A stretch of DNA of 45,628 bases from positions 1-45,628 of the forward strand of contig CAJXYI010000020.1 in the NCBI GenBank assembly GCA_913063435.1, read 5' to 3'. Of this stretch, positions 1-8,081 are shown one piece after another. Each line of letters opens with the position of its first letter. The stretch's first letter is position 1. Origin of the DNA: an uncultured Actinomycetales bacterium (GTDB taxonomy: Bacteria > Actinomycetota > Actinomycetes > S36-B12). The translations under genes were made by a program, and so were the position numbers. The notes under the pieces are model-generated. The model was not told the DNA's origin. It saw nothing but the letters and a program-made list of their open reading frames with translations, and searched no databases.

Positions 1-546
1 ATCGGATTGGATGCCTCCGAGTCGATGCGGGCAGCCTTCGAGGACCGCTTCATCGGTGTGTCCTCAGTCGAGGTGCGAGAAGCCGACCTGATGGGCGTCT
101 GGCCCGTGGCGGATGCTAGGGCCGATGCGGTGATGTCGGTGGCGGCCTTCCACTGGCTCGATCGTCATGATCTGGTGTGGGCTCAGGTAGCCCGGGTGCT
201 ACGCCCGGGAGGACGGGTGCGCATCGACGCCGGCGGCGAGGGCAATCTCACCCGCCTGCTGTCCGCGGTGGATCAGGTTGGTGCAACCGGTCTGCTGCCG
301 ACCTGGCACTACGCAGGAGTGGACGAGACCCTGGAGCATCTGCGCTCGGTTGGCCTCACACCGATCGAGGTTCGCCTGCGCAGCGCACCGGCCTACTTCG
401 CCGATGACACGACCTATGCCCGATACCTGGCGGATGTCGTGCTGCATCGCCTGACCGATGACCAGCGCGCTCAGGTCGCAGCGATCATGGGTGATCGGTG
501 CGTCGACTACGTGCGGCTCGAGGTCGCGGCGAAGAAACCGCGCTGA
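1..546 (+). CDS. SAM-dependent methyltransferase, C-terminal part (5' end outside window)
   Basis: The reading frame is open from base 1 (I-G-L-D-A-S-E-S-M), so the gene begins outside the window and about 181 residues are visible. The visible part matches the second half of a class I methyltransferase of the Methyltransf_11 type. GLDASESM is the acidic-loop motif that binds the SAM ribose, EADLMGVWPVADARADAV resembles motif II, and VARVLRPGGRVRI is the classic post-motif strand. The glycine-rich SAM motif I must lie upstream. The substrate cannot be told from this fragment. It converges on the ABC ATPase gene with no spacer, since its stop is at 544-546 and the opposing stop is at 547-549. 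Confidence 0.85.
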   Translation: MGLDASESMRAAFEDRFIGVSSVEVREADLMGVWPVADARADAVMSVAAFHWLDRHDLVWAQVARVLRPGGRVRIDAGGEGNLTRLLSAVDQVGATGLLPTWHYAGVDETLEHLRSVGLTPIEVRLRSAPAYFADDTTYARYLADVVLHRLTDDQRAQVAAIMGDRCVDYVRLEVAAKKPR

Positions 547-2322
547 TCAGGCAGCGTCGACGTAGCCGACCCGGTGCGGGCTCCACCGGAACACGCGCGC
601 GACCGTGGCCTTTTCGGAGGCTGGTGCTGACGTGGTGACCACGGGAACCTCGACGTAGCCGACCCGGTGCGGGCTCCACCGGAACACCCTCCTGGTGCGC
701 GTAGCAGGCGTGGATGCGGGAGCGAACTCCGGTTCCACGCCTTCGGGCACGAAGCCCACGCGATAGGGACGCCACTGGAAGACCATGCCGTGTGCGCCGC
801 GGCCCCGAGCGCCGCGGTAGCACAGGTCGAGGATGCGCTCCTCGGTCAAGTCCGCACCCGACAGCGTTCCGACGACCCGGCCGCTATCGAAGACCACGAC
901 GCGGGTGCACAGGTTGGCGAGGTCCTCGTGCTCGGCACTGGCGATCACCACGGCGGTGCCAGCCTCAGCCGCATCGGTGATGCGCGAGAAGATGTCGGCC
1001 TTGCTACCGACATCGACGCCCTGCGTGGGTTCATGCAGCAGCAGCAGCGAGGGCTCCATCTGCAGCCACTTCGCGAGTAGGGCCTTCTGCTGGTTGCCGC
1101 CGGAGAGGGCGCTGAAGTCGAGGTTCGGCATCGCCGGGCGCACATCGAAGGTGGTGAGCAGGCCCCCGACGCGCTCACGGACTGCCGCTAGTTGCAGGCG
1201 CCCGCGGGAAAAGTATTTCCGCAGCACCGGCAGTGCCACGTTGTCCTCGACGGTGGCGGCTGAGGAGCCGGAGAGGTTCAGCCGGTCGGCCGGCAGCAGC
1301 GCGACTCCTGCCGCGATGGCCTCCGTGGGGTTCGACTTGTGGATCTTCAAGTCCATCCCGTTGACGTTGATGCTGCCGGTCTTCGCATCCCGGGCGCCGA
1401 AGATGTAGTACGGCACCTCGTCGTGGCCGGCACCCATGAGGCCGGTGATGCCCACGATCTCGCCACGGTCGACGGTGAGATCGAAATCCTTGATCAGATC
1501 GCCGGTGAGATCCGAGACCGTCAGAACGCGTTCACCGGGCTCGGCCTCGACGGGATCGGGATAGAACGACTCCAGGGTGCGACCCAGAATCAGTGAGACC
1601 AGAGCGTTCTCGTCGGTGTCTTCCGTGACGACCGTGTCGATCAAGCGACCATCTCGCAGCACCGTGATGCGGTCGGTGATGGCCAGCACCTCGTCGGTGC
1701 GGTGGCTGACGAACACCACGCCAGCGCCGCTCGCCGCCACAGTGCGCACTGCCTCGAAGAGGCGCTCCACGCTGTCGGTGGGCAGATAAGCGGTGGGTTC
1801 ATCGAGCACGAGCACCTTGCCGGTGCCGTCGTTGCCCAGGTGGTGCATAGCCCGCACGATCGCCACGATCGCCCGGTCGACCTGGCTGAGCGAGATGACC
1901 GGCGTATCGGGATCGACGTCGAGGCCGAAGCGCTCGAGCTCGGTGTGCACGGCCTCCCGCTCGGCCTTCCAGTGGATGCGCTGCAGGCCGCGGGACTCCC
2001 ACGAGTTGAGACGGATGTTCTCCAGCACGCTATAGGCCGGGACCAGGCCGAGATCCTGGTGGACGAATACCAGGCCGTGCGATGCGGCCTCGCGGCCGGT
2101 GATGGGCAGGTTGATCTCCTGCCCATCGAGGACGAGCTGACTCCCCGGGTCGGGGACGTGATAACCGCTGAGGACCTTGATGAGGGTCGACTTGCCCGAG
2201 CCGTTACGCCCGACCAGGCCGTGCACCTCTCCGGCGCGTACGTCGAAATCGACGTCGATGAGCGCCCGGGTCGCCCCGAAGGTCTTCGACAGTCCGGTGA
2301 ACTGAAGGACTGTGTCGGTCAC
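547..2322 (-). CDS. Sugar-type ABC importer ATPase with two ATP-binding domains (RbsA/MglA class) and a repeat-bearing C-terminal tail
   Basis: This is the duplicated ATPase that energises a CUT2-type importer. Domain 1 has Walker A (GRNGSGKST) and Walker B (VLVLDEPTAYL). Domain 2 has the degenerate Walker A typical of this class (GLMGAGHDE) and a signature ALSGGNQQK. I place the start at GTG 2322 because AAGGGG sits 5 nt upstream; an ATG at 2349 would add nine residues and is also possible. It is the last gene of a permease, binding-protein, ATPase operon on the minus strand. The family normally ends shortly after domain 2. Here about 80 extra residues follow and carry three copies of a 12-residue motif, VFRWSPHRVGYV, with the first copy diverged. 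The transported compound is not known; the neighbourhood suggests a nucleobase-like or amide compound rather than a true sugar. Confidence 0.92.
   Translation of the reverse strand: MTDTVLQFTGLSKTFGATRALIDVDFDVRAGEVHGLVGRNGSGKSTLIKVLSGYHVPDPGSQLVLDGQEINLPITGREAASHGLVFVHQDLGLVPAYSVLENIRLNSWESRGLQRIHWKAEREAVHTELERFGLDVDPDTPVISLSQVDRAIVAIVRAMHHLGNDGTGKVLVLDEPTAYLPTDSVERLFEAVRTVAASGAGVVFVSHRTDEVLAITDRITVLRDGRLIDTVVTEDTDENALVSLILGRTLESFYPDPVEAEPGERVLTVSDLTGDLIKDFDLTVDRGEIVGITGLMGAGHDEVPYYIFGARDAKTGSINVNGMDLKIHKSNPTEAIAAGVALLPADRLNLSGSSAATVEDNVALPVLRKYFSRGRLQLAAVRERVGGLLTTFDVRPAMPNLDFSALSGGNQQKALLAKWLQMEPSLLLLHEPTQGVDVGSKADIFSRITDAAEAGTAVVIASAEHEDLANLCTRVVVFDSGRVVGTLSGADLTEERILDLCYRGARGRGAHGMVFQWRPYRVGFVPEGVEPEFAPASTPATRTRRVFRWSPHRVGYVEVPVVTTSAPASEKATVARVFRWSPHRVGYVDAA
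557..783 (-). repeat. Three coding repeats (36-nt units) in the ABC ATPase tail
   Basis: The unit encoding VFRWSPHRVGYV occurs at 559-594 and 652-687. These two copies are identical at DNA level, and the identity extends to 38 nt (557-594 and 650-687). A diverged copy at 748-783 encodes VFQWRPYRVGFV. Start-to-start spacings are 93 and 96 nt, so all copies stay in frame. The spacers are Ala/Pro/Thr-rich. Two identical copies beside one diverged copy suggest a recent duplication. Confidence 0.85.
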
Positions 2323-2397
2323 CACGTCCCCTTCCCAGAGGATTTCCATCGTTAGCGATCAACCGGTTTCGATCGATCGGGTCCAGCTACCGGAACG

Positions 2398-3597
2398 TCA
2401 GGAAGGAGCGCCCCAGTAGTTCTTGAACTCGGTGAGGAAGTCGATTCCGTACCAGTTGGGGGAGTTCTCCGTGGACGGGTCGATCTCACCGATGTTCTCT
2501 GTATCGAACACACGGCAGGTGATGCCGTAGTCATCGACCAGTGGCGCGCCGGCGAAGATGCGGAACACCGCGTCCGCCGTTGCGAAGCTGAACCAGTCGT
2601 TCGGGCAGCCGACGTCCATGGTCACCGAGGTGCTACCGATGCCCTGCATGACGACCGGGGTGGCGTTGAACGACGACTGGATCGCGTCGCTACCGGCGTC
2701 GGTGACACCGGGGTCGGTGCCGGCGATGGTCATGCCGTCATAGATCGGGAGCAGGAACTTCAGGTTCGGGTTCGCGGTGAGCGCATTGCGGGTCTCGCTC
2801 GCCAGGACGCCGTCCTGCCAGGTGCTCAGCTGCGCATCGGTGTAGTCCACCGTGCAGTCGGGGCACAGTTCGGCGATCTCCGCGGCGATCTCCTCGAGCA
2901 TGATCGGGCTGGAAGGCTGGCCTTCCGAACCGATCACAAGGGCCTCACCTTCAGCGCCACCGTTGGAGTTGACGATGTACCAGTCGGCCATCAGGCGAGC
3001 CGGGATCGTGTAGTCGAAGGTGACGTCGGTAATGACACCTTCACCGGCGGCCACACCGGGCTTGCCCGTCTGGTTGGTGGTCATCACCGGGATGTCGCCG
3101 GTCTCGTTGAACGGGATGAGAGCCGGGGGAATGGCGTTGGTGAGGATCAGATCCGCACCACCGGAGACCGCCTGGGAGAACAGGCTGGGGATGGCCTCGA
3201 TGTCGAAGTCGGCCGATGAACGGGTCGTGTTGACGCTGTACTCGTTCAGGGCGAGTTCCCAGGTGTCACCCCACTGTGCGAGAACCGGGATGCGGTCATC
3301 GAGGGAGATGATGGCGACGTTCTTGCCGGCTGCGGTGGCCCCGGCCTCGAATGCCTCACCGGGGTAGGTGAAGGTGATCGGTGCCTTGGCCGCGTCGTAA
3401 CGGGCCTTGGCTTCGGCGACACCGTCGGAGGGAGCATCCGTCGGAGACGGTGCGGCCGACGTGGTGGTGTCGGTGGGTGCCGGGGCGGAAGTGGTGGCGT
3501 CGCCGCCGTCACTGCCACCACAGGCAGCCAGGATGAGCGAGGCGACCCCGAGGGCTGCGATCGGCCCGAGGGTGCGCTTGATGCTGCGCTGCTTCAT
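2398..3597 (-). CDS. Lipoprotein substrate-binding protein of a sugar-type ABC importer
   Basis: The 399-residue product starts with a lipoprotein signal peptide. It has basic residues (MKQRSIKR), a hydrophobic stretch and the lipobox LAAC with Cys26 as the lipidated residue. A Gly/Ser/Thr/Pro-rich linker of about 45 residues then leads to a periplasmic-binding-protein-like domain (GKNVAIISLDDRIPVLAQWG onward, with an ILTNAIPP segment) of the Peripla_BP_4 kind. It would sit on the outer face of the membrane and hand substrate to the permease. It lies 17 nt downstream of the permease and upstream of the ATPase. The ligand cannot be read from the sequence. Four cysteines in the mature domain could form disulphides. 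Confidence 0.9.
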   Translation of the reverse strand: MKQRSIKRTLGPIAALGVASLILAACGGSDGGDATTSAPAPTDTTTSAAPSPTDAPSDGVAEAKARYDAAKAPITFTYPGEAFEAGATAAGKNVAIISLDDRIPVLAQWGDTWELALNEYSVNTTRSSADFDIEAIPSLFSQAVSGGADLILTNAIPPALIPFNETGDIPVMTTNQTGKPGVAAGEGVITDVTFDYTIPARLMADWYIVNSNGGAEGEALVIGSEGQPSSPIMLEEIAAEIAELCPDCTVDYTDAQLSTWQDGVLASETRNALTANPNLKFLLPIYDGMTIAGTDPGVTDAGSDAIQSSFNATPVVMQGIGSTSVTMDVGCPNDWFSFATADAVFRIFAGAPLVDDYGITCRVFDTENIGEIDPSTENSPNWYGIDFLTEFKNYWGAPS

Positions 3598-3614
3598 TTA
3601 CTGTCCTTTCCTCA

Positions 3615-4628
3615 TCAGGTCGATCGAGCCGATAGGCGCGACCGGAGACGTGTGGCGAGGGTCGCCACGAGGACGCCGACTACGAGCGCGGTGCCATAGA
3701 AGACGTCCGATACCCAGGCTTGGAAGCCCAGGAGCTGCAGACCGGTGATTCCGGTTTCGATGAAATACACCGCGACCACGGTTCCCCAGGCGTTGAAACG
3801 CCCGGGCACGATCGCGGTGGAGCCGAGGAATGCCGCAGCGAACGCGGCGAGGATGAACGCCTGGCCCACACGAGCCTGCACGGCGCCGGTGTTGCCCAGC
3901 AGCATCGCCCCGGCCATCGCACCGAGGGTTGCGGAGATCATCAACGATGAGTAGCGGTAGGCGTTGACCTGGATGCCCGCCAGGCGAGCGACTTCGCGGC
4001 CCTGGCCGACGAAATACAGATGACGTCCGATCGGGGTGTGCTGCAGGATGTACCAGATGATGAATGCGATCAGCAGCACCAGCCAGAACGACGTGTACAG
4101 ACCGAACGTGCGATGAGTCAGGAAGTCATTCCACCAGTCGCCCTTGATCGAGATCGTGCTGTTACCGACGAGACCGGCCACCAGTCCGATCAGGGCAGTG
4201 CCCGAACCGAGGGTGACGACGAGGGAGGGGATGTTGTAGCGCACCGACAGCACGCCGTTGAGCAGGCCGAACAGGACCGCACACAACAGTGCGATCGCGA
4301 TCCCGACCATCACGGGCACGCCGTGCGCGGTGTACAACCAGGCGGGGACGGCGGCACCGAGGGACAGGGACGCACCGATGCTCAGGTCGAACTCGCCTGC
4401 GGACAGGGCGAAGATCAAACCGAGGGTCAACAAGACCGTGGCGGTCTTGGAGTTCGCGATAGCGGTGAAGTTCTGCACCGTCAAGAACGTGTCGGGCAAC
4501 AGCAGGGTGAACACCAGGATCAAGATCGCCCAGGCGACCAGGATCGAGTAGGCCTGAACGCGTCGTGCCACGACGCCGCTGCGCCGTGCCTTCTCGCGGG
4601 CCTCGCTCGAGGTGGTGGTCAGTGACAT
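3615..4628 (-). CDS. ABC importer permease, RbsC-like (BPD_transp_2)
   Basis: This hydrophobic 337-residue protein has eight to ten predicted membrane segments, for example AYSILVAWAILILVFTLLLP, TATVLLTLGLIFALSAGEFDLSIG and the C-terminal YGTALVVGVLVATLATRLRS. The conserved ALSAGEFDLSIGA segment and the later GREVARLAGI loop, which contacts the ATPase, are characteristic of ribose/xylose-class permeases. The start is ATG 4628 with GGAGGG just upstream; the reading frame is open further upstream but has no better ribosome site. It is the first gene of the importer operon. A perfect TTGTATACAA palindrome lies 60 nt upstream, so the operon is probably controlled by the GntR protein encoded at 9361. 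Confidence 0.92.
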   Translation of the reverse strand: MSLTTTSSEAREKARRSGVVARRVQAYSILVAWAILILVFTLLLPDTFLTVQNFTAIANSKTATVLLTLGLIFALSAGEFDLSIGASLSLGAAVPAWLYTAHGVPVMVGIAIALLCAVLFGLLNGVLSVRYNIPSLVVTLGSGTALIGLVAGLVGNSTISIKGDWWNDFLTHRTFGLYTSFWLVLLIAFIIWYILQHTPIGRHLYFVGQGREVARLAGIQVNAYRYSSLMISATLGAMAGAMLLGNTGAVQARVGQAFILAAFAAAFLGSTAIVPGRFNAWGTVVAVYFIETGITGLQLLGFQAWVSDVFYGTALVVGVLVATLATRLRSRLSARST

Positions 4629-4687
4629 GGAGCCCTCCGCTCTCTCCCGCCGGTCGGGTGGTGACCGGGCGCGCCCGGGGTTCCGCT

Positions 4688-4697
4688 TTGTATACAA
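4688..4697. promoter_or_regulatory. GntR-type operator box 1 (TTGTATACAA)
   Basis: A perfect 10-bp palindrome lies between the importer operon and the divergent carbon-nitrogen hydrolase. It shares the core GTATAC with boxes at 7009, 7121 and 11342. A TATACA within it could also serve as the -10 element of the minus-strand operon. GntR/FCD regulators commonly bind short palindromes of this kind; the link to the local regulator is inferred. Confidence 0.65.
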
Positions 4698-4784
4698 GAT
4701 TCCAGGCCCCGGCGCACCCGGTAGCGACTAAATTGTTGTAATCCATGATTGTTACGGTTTCGTAGCCGCGCGGTTTCGCTAAGA

Positions 4785-4794
4785 ATGTGTACGA
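4785..4794. promoter_or_regulatory. Degenerate GntR-type box (ATGTGTACGA) before the carbon-nitrogen hydrolase
   Basis: The core GTGTAC differs from GTATAC by one base. The box lies 45 nt before the start of the hydrolase gene and next to a possible -10 element TAAGAA (4780-4785). A similar GTGTAC core on the other strand lies in the promoter of the rutA-like gene. Assigned by similarity only. Confidence 0.35.
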
Positions 4795-4839
4795 TCACCG
4801 GGAATCGGGGTCCGGGATCCGCCCTATGAGGAGGCCAGC

Positions 4840-5715
4840 ATGCGCGTCGCCGCCATCCAGTCCGGAAATTGCGGCCCCTCGGTGCCCGAGAACCTCGGGA
4901 TGCTGGCCGGTCTGGTGCGGGAGGCGGCCGCGGGAGGCGCGGACCTCATCGTGCTGCCCGAACTGTGCACGACGCCCTATTTCGCGTCCGGTCCCTTCGA
5001 TCCGGAGGCCGCAGCCTGGGCCGAGCCCGTCGGAGGCCCGAGCACGCAGTTCTTCGCCGATGTCGCTCGGGAGGTCGAGGCTGCGATCGCATTCGGGATG
5101 GTCGAACTCGCTCCCGACGGCACCGTGTACAACGCCCTGGTCCTGCTCGATCGGCGCGGTGAACTCGTCGAAGGGATCGGTCCCGAGGGTGAGCGGTATC
5201 CGGCCTTCCGCAAGCTCAGCGCCCCCTCGGTGTTCGCCGGCACCCTCACCGTCGATGAGGCGTCCTATTGCACACCCGGTCCATCCCCGATGGTGTTCGA
5301 CCTCGATGGTGTGCGCCTCGGCGCGCTGATCTGCTACGACCGAGCGTTCTCCGAGGTGTGGATGGCCAACCGGCACCTCGGTGCCGATGTGGTGCTCGCC
5401 GTGGTCTCCTCCTTCGGCTGGCGCGAATCGCTGTTCGTCGACGATCTGCGCCTGCGCGCGATGGAGGTCGGGGTCTTCGTCGTGGCGTCCAACCGGGCCG
5501 GTGAGGAGACGCACAAGGGCCACGTCACGGACTATTTCGGTCGCTCCTGCATCATCGCCCCGAGCGGAACGGTGCTCGCCGAGGCGCCCGGACACGAGCA
5601 ACCGGTGATCATCGAGGCCGACCTCGACCTGTCCGAGCTCGCGAAGGCTCGTGAACTGTGGCCGGTGTGGAATGACCGCCGACCGCAGCTGTATCGCTTC
5701 ATGTACGACGCGTGA
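4840..5715 (+). CDS. Carbon-nitrogen hydrolase (nitrilase superfamily amidase / N-carbamoyl hydrolase type)
   Basis: The 291-residue protein has the full nitrilase-superfamily triad: Glu41 in VLPELCTTPYF, Lys125 in YPAFRKLSAP and Cys165 in ALICYDRAF. The family hydrolyses amides, N-carbamoyl compounds or nitriles in the cytoplasm. The length and the GDxxR-like loop fit amidases such as N-carbamoylputrescine amidase and beta-ureidopropionase, but do not decide the substrate. The start ATG 4840 follows GAGGAGG. It is transcribed divergently from the importer operon. In the context of a RutA homologue it is a good candidate to remove the carbamoyl group from a ring-opened product, a step done by the unrelated RutB in E. 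coli. That role is inference. Confidence 0.9.
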   Translation: MRVAAIQSGNCGPSVPENLGMLAGLVREAAAGGADLIVLPELCTTPYFASGPFDPEAAAWAEPVGGPSTQFFADVAREVEAAIAFGMVELAPDGTVYNALVLLDRRGELVEGIGPEGERYPAFRKLSAPSVFAGTLTVDEASYCTPGPSPMVFDLDGVRLGALICYDRAFSEVWMANRHLGADVVLAVVSSFGWRESLFVDDLRLRAMEVGVFVVASNRAGEETHKGHVTDYFGRSCIIAPSGTVLAEAPGHEQPVIIEADLDLSELAKARELWPVWNDRRPQLYRFMYDA

Positions 5716-5728
5716 GCGTCGCCGAACG

Positions 5729-6958
5729 CTAGATGATCCCGCGCTCGCGGTAGTCGGCTAGTTGCTCGGCGTCATAACCGAGTACGCCGGCGTAGACCTC
5801 ATCGGAGTGCTCACCTAGATCAGGACCCACCCACTTGACCTCTCCGGGGGTTTCGGACAGGACCGGGAAGACGTTCTGCATGGGGAAATCCCCGAACGTC
5901 TTGTCCGGAACGCGCACGATGGAATCGCGGGCCTCGAAGTGCGGATCGGTCAGGATGTCCTTCGCCGTGTACACCCGGCCGGAGGGGATCGCGTTCTCCG
6001 TCAGGTGATCGAGTAGGGCGTCAGCGGTCCACTGTGAGGACCAGTCCGAGATGATCGCGTCGAGTTCCTTGTCATTGGCCCCACGTGCACTGTGCGTGGC
6101 GTATCGCTCGTCCTCGGCCAACTCCGGCTTGTCCATCGCGGCCGCGAGCCGGCGGAACACGGTGTCCATGTTGGCCGCGATGAGAACCGAATCGCCGTCC
6201 TTGGTGGGATACACGTTGCTAGGCGCCACATTCGGCAGGGTCGAGCCGGTGCGCTCGCGCTGGTAATCACCGATCTCCCACTCGGGGATCAGTGACTCCA
6301 TGTAGGCGAACACCGATTCATAGATCGATGCGTCGATGACCTGGCCGCGTCCGGTGCGATCCCGATAGTGCAGTGCCGACAGTGCGCCGAGGGTGGCGAA
6401 GGTAGCGGCGAGGGAATCACCGAGGGAGATCCCGCAGCGCGACGGGGGACGATCGGGGTCGCCGACGACGTAGCGCAAGCCGCCCATGGCTTCGCCGATG
6501 CTGGCGTACCCCGGCCGGGGTGCATAGGGGCCGGTCTGACCGAAGCCACTGACCCGGATGAGGATCAGCCCGGGGTTGATCTCCGAGAGCACGTCGTAGC
6601 CCAGGCCCCACTTCTCCAGCGTGCCGGGCCGGAAGTTCTCCAGCAGCATGTCGGCGTCCTTGATGAGGTCCTTCACGATCTGCTGCCCCTCGGGGGTCCG
6701 CAGGTTCGCGGTCACCGACTTCTTATTGCGAGCCACTATCGGCCACCACAGGGACTTCCCATAGGGCTTCTCCCGACCCCACTCTCGCATCGGATCACCG
6801 GTTGCGGGATCCTCGACCTTGATGATCTCAGCACCATAATCACCGAGGAGTTGACCGCAGTAGGGTCCGGCGAGCAACTGGCCGAGCTCGATCACCCGGA
6901 TGTCGCTCAGGGCTCCTGGCCCGAGGGAACCGAGAGGATGTGTCGCTGGCTGCGTCAT
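5729..6958 (-). CDS. Class III CoA-transferase (CaiB/BaiF family)
   Basis: The 409-residue length is typical for the family. The N-terminus GALSDIRVIELGQLLAGPYCGQLLGDYGAEIIKVEDP is the CoA-transferase III hallmark. The catalytic Asp is expected near residue 180 in the CGISLGDSLAATFATLGAL region. Members move CoA between carboxylic acids, for example succinyl-CoA to a dicarboxylate. The start ATG 6958 has AAGGA upstream. It converges on the hydrolase gene with a 13-nt gap and is divergent from the HMG-CoA-lyase-like gene; a box ATGTATACAA lies 51 nt before its start. It may activate the acid that the neighbouring lyase cleaves, but the substrate is unknown. Confidence 0.93.
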   Translation of the reverse strand: MTQPATHPLGSLGPGALSDIRVIELGQLLAGPYCGQLLGDYGAEIIKVEDPATGDPMREWGREKPYGKSLWWPIVARNKKSVTANLRTPEGQQIVKDLIKDADMLLENFRPGTLEKWGLGYDVLSEINPGLILIRVSGFGQTGPYAPRPGYASIGEAMGGLRYVVGDPDRPPSRCGISLGDSLAATFATLGALSALHYRDRTGRGQVIDASIYESVFAYMESLIPEWEIGDYQRERTGSTLPNVAPSNVYPTKDGDSVLIAANMDTVFRRLAAAMDKPELAEDERYATHSARGANDKELDAIISDWSSQWTADALLDHLTENAIPSGRVYTAKDILTDPHFEARDSIVRVPDKTFGDFPMQNVFPVLSETPGEVKWVGPDLGEHSDEVYAGVLGYDAEQLADYRERGII

Positions 6959-7008
6959 GGTGGGTCCTTACCGATCGTAGGCGGTGGGGCTTGGTTACCG
7001 GTCGGTCA

Positions 7009-7018
7009 ATGTATACAA
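7009..7018. promoter_or_regulatory. GntR-type operator box 2 (ATGTATACAA)
   Basis: This box has the core GTATAC at 7011-7016 and one end base differing from the perfect palindrome at 4688. It lies 51 nt upstream of the CoA-transferase start on the minus strand, the position expected for an operator of that gene. Confidence 0.6.
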
Positions 7019-7120
7019 CCTGCGGGGAAATTTCGCACTCCGATCGGGGAGATTTCCTGAAGTTTTCCCATGCTACTCATCAAACTTTTCTCGAATTGCC
7101 GTTTTCGGGTTGCGGTGGAC

Positions 7121-7130
7121 TTGTATACGA
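7121..7130. promoter_or_regulatory. GntR-type operator box 3 (TTGTATACGA)
   Basis: The core GTATAC lies at 7123-7128, 13 nt before the ATG of the HMG-CoA-lyase-like gene and immediately before its ribosome site (AAAGGG). It is the second box in the same divergent region, so each direction has its own. Confidence 0.6.
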
Positions 7131-7142
7131 AAAGGGTCCACA

Positions 7143-8081
7143 ATGACGCCCATGGCTGCCTCCACCGACCTGACGATCCTGGAAGTCTGCCCGCGGGACG
7201 GACTGCAGAATGAGCGCATCCCGCTCACCGTCGACCAGCGCATCGAGCTCATCACCCGCCTCGCCGCGGCCGGAGCGCGACGCATCGAGGCGGTGAGTTT
7301 CGTCAACCCGAAAGCTGTCCCGCAGATGGCCGGCGCAGAGGAGGTCATGGCGGGGATTCCCCGGCTGCCCGGGGTGTCCTACAGCGGGCTCGTGCTCAAC
7401 TCACGCGGCAATGATCGCGCCCTGTCCAGTGGTGTCGATGAGGTCAATGTCGTCGTGCCGTCGACCGATGGCATGAGCCGTGCGAACCAGAACATCGACG
7501 TCGCCGGGATGCTCGTCCTAGCCCGCCAGATGATCGCCGAAGCGAAGGCTGCGGGGGTCACGGTTGCGGCAACCGCTGCGGTCGCGTTCGGATGCCCCTT
7601 CGATGGTGAAGTCAGCGTCGACCAGGTGCGTGCCGTCGTGCGGGTGTTCGCTGAAGCCGGGGTGGACGAGATCGCGATCGCGGACACGATCGGCGTGGGT
7701 GTGCCGACCCAGGTGCGCGCACTCACCGCGATGGTTCGCCAGGAAGCCCCGGGGACCCCGGTGCGGTTCCACTTCCACAACACCCGCAACACCGGATACG
7801 CCAATGCTGCCGCAGCGCTCGAGGAGGGTGTTCGAGTCCTCGACGCATCCGCGGGTGGTTTCGGTGGTTGCCCGTTCTCGCCTGCAGCGACCGGCAATAT
7901 CGGTACCGAGGACCTCGACTACCTCGCGGTGCGCAGCGGCTATCGCACGGGTTTGGATCGCGCGGCCATCTCCGAGACCGCCGAATGGGTCGGTGGCCTT
8001 CTCGAGCGAACCCCGCCGGCGATGGTCGGTCGCGCCGGTGTCTTTCCTCCCGTTCCTACGAATGAAAGGGGTGCGGCGTGA
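7143..8081 (+). CDS. HMG-CoA lyase-like enzyme (DRE-TIM family)
   Basis: The 312-residue protein begins with VCPRDGLQNE, the signature of hydroxymethylglutaryl-CoA lyases. It also has the metal-binding HFHNTRNTGYANA and the active-site loop GGFGGCPFSPAATGNIGTEDL with its Cys. The family cleaves 3-hydroxy-3-methylglutaryl-CoA or related 3-hydroxyacyl-CoAs to acetyl-CoA and a ketoacid. The start ATG 7143 has AAAGGG 8 nt upstream; the frame runs open to 6984 without support. It is the first gene of an operon with the flavodoxin-like gene (4-nt overlap), the FMN reductase and the GntR regulator. Classical leucine-degradation neighbours are absent, so the substrate may be another branched 3-hydroxyacyl-CoA. 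Confidence 0.92.
   Translation: MTPMAASTDLTILEVCPRDGLQNERIPLTVDQRIELITRLAAAGARRIEAVSFVNPKAVPQMAGAEEVMAGIPRLPGVSYSGLVLNSRGNDRALSSGVDEVNVVVPSTDGMSRANQNIDVAGMLVLARQMIAEAKAAGVTVAATAAVAFGCPFDGEVSVDQVRAVVRVFAEAGVDEIAIADTIGVGVPTQVRALTAMVRQEAPGTPVRFHFHNTRNTGYANAAAALEEGVRVLDASAGGFGGCPFSPAATGNIGTEDLDYLAVRSGYRTGLDRAAISETAEWVGGLLERTPPAMVGRAGVFPPVPTNERGAA

Noticed and set aside
4795-5601. Long antisense open frame opposite the carbon-nitrogen hydrolase
   Set aside because: His/Arg/Gly-rich composition without any motif, in a frame opened by high GC third positions; the plus strand has a full catalytic triad.
5715-5730. Small AGCGT/ACGCT hairpin between the convergent hydrolase and CoA-transferase genes
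   Set aside because: Only a 5-bp stem with no T run; too weak to call a terminator.
7143-8081. Leucine catabolism as the role of the HMG-CoA-lyase-like gene
   Set aside because: No isovaleryl-CoA dehydrogenase, methylcrotonyl-CoA carboxylase or methylglutaconyl-CoA hydratase is nearby; the gene is embedded in the RutA/GntR cluster.
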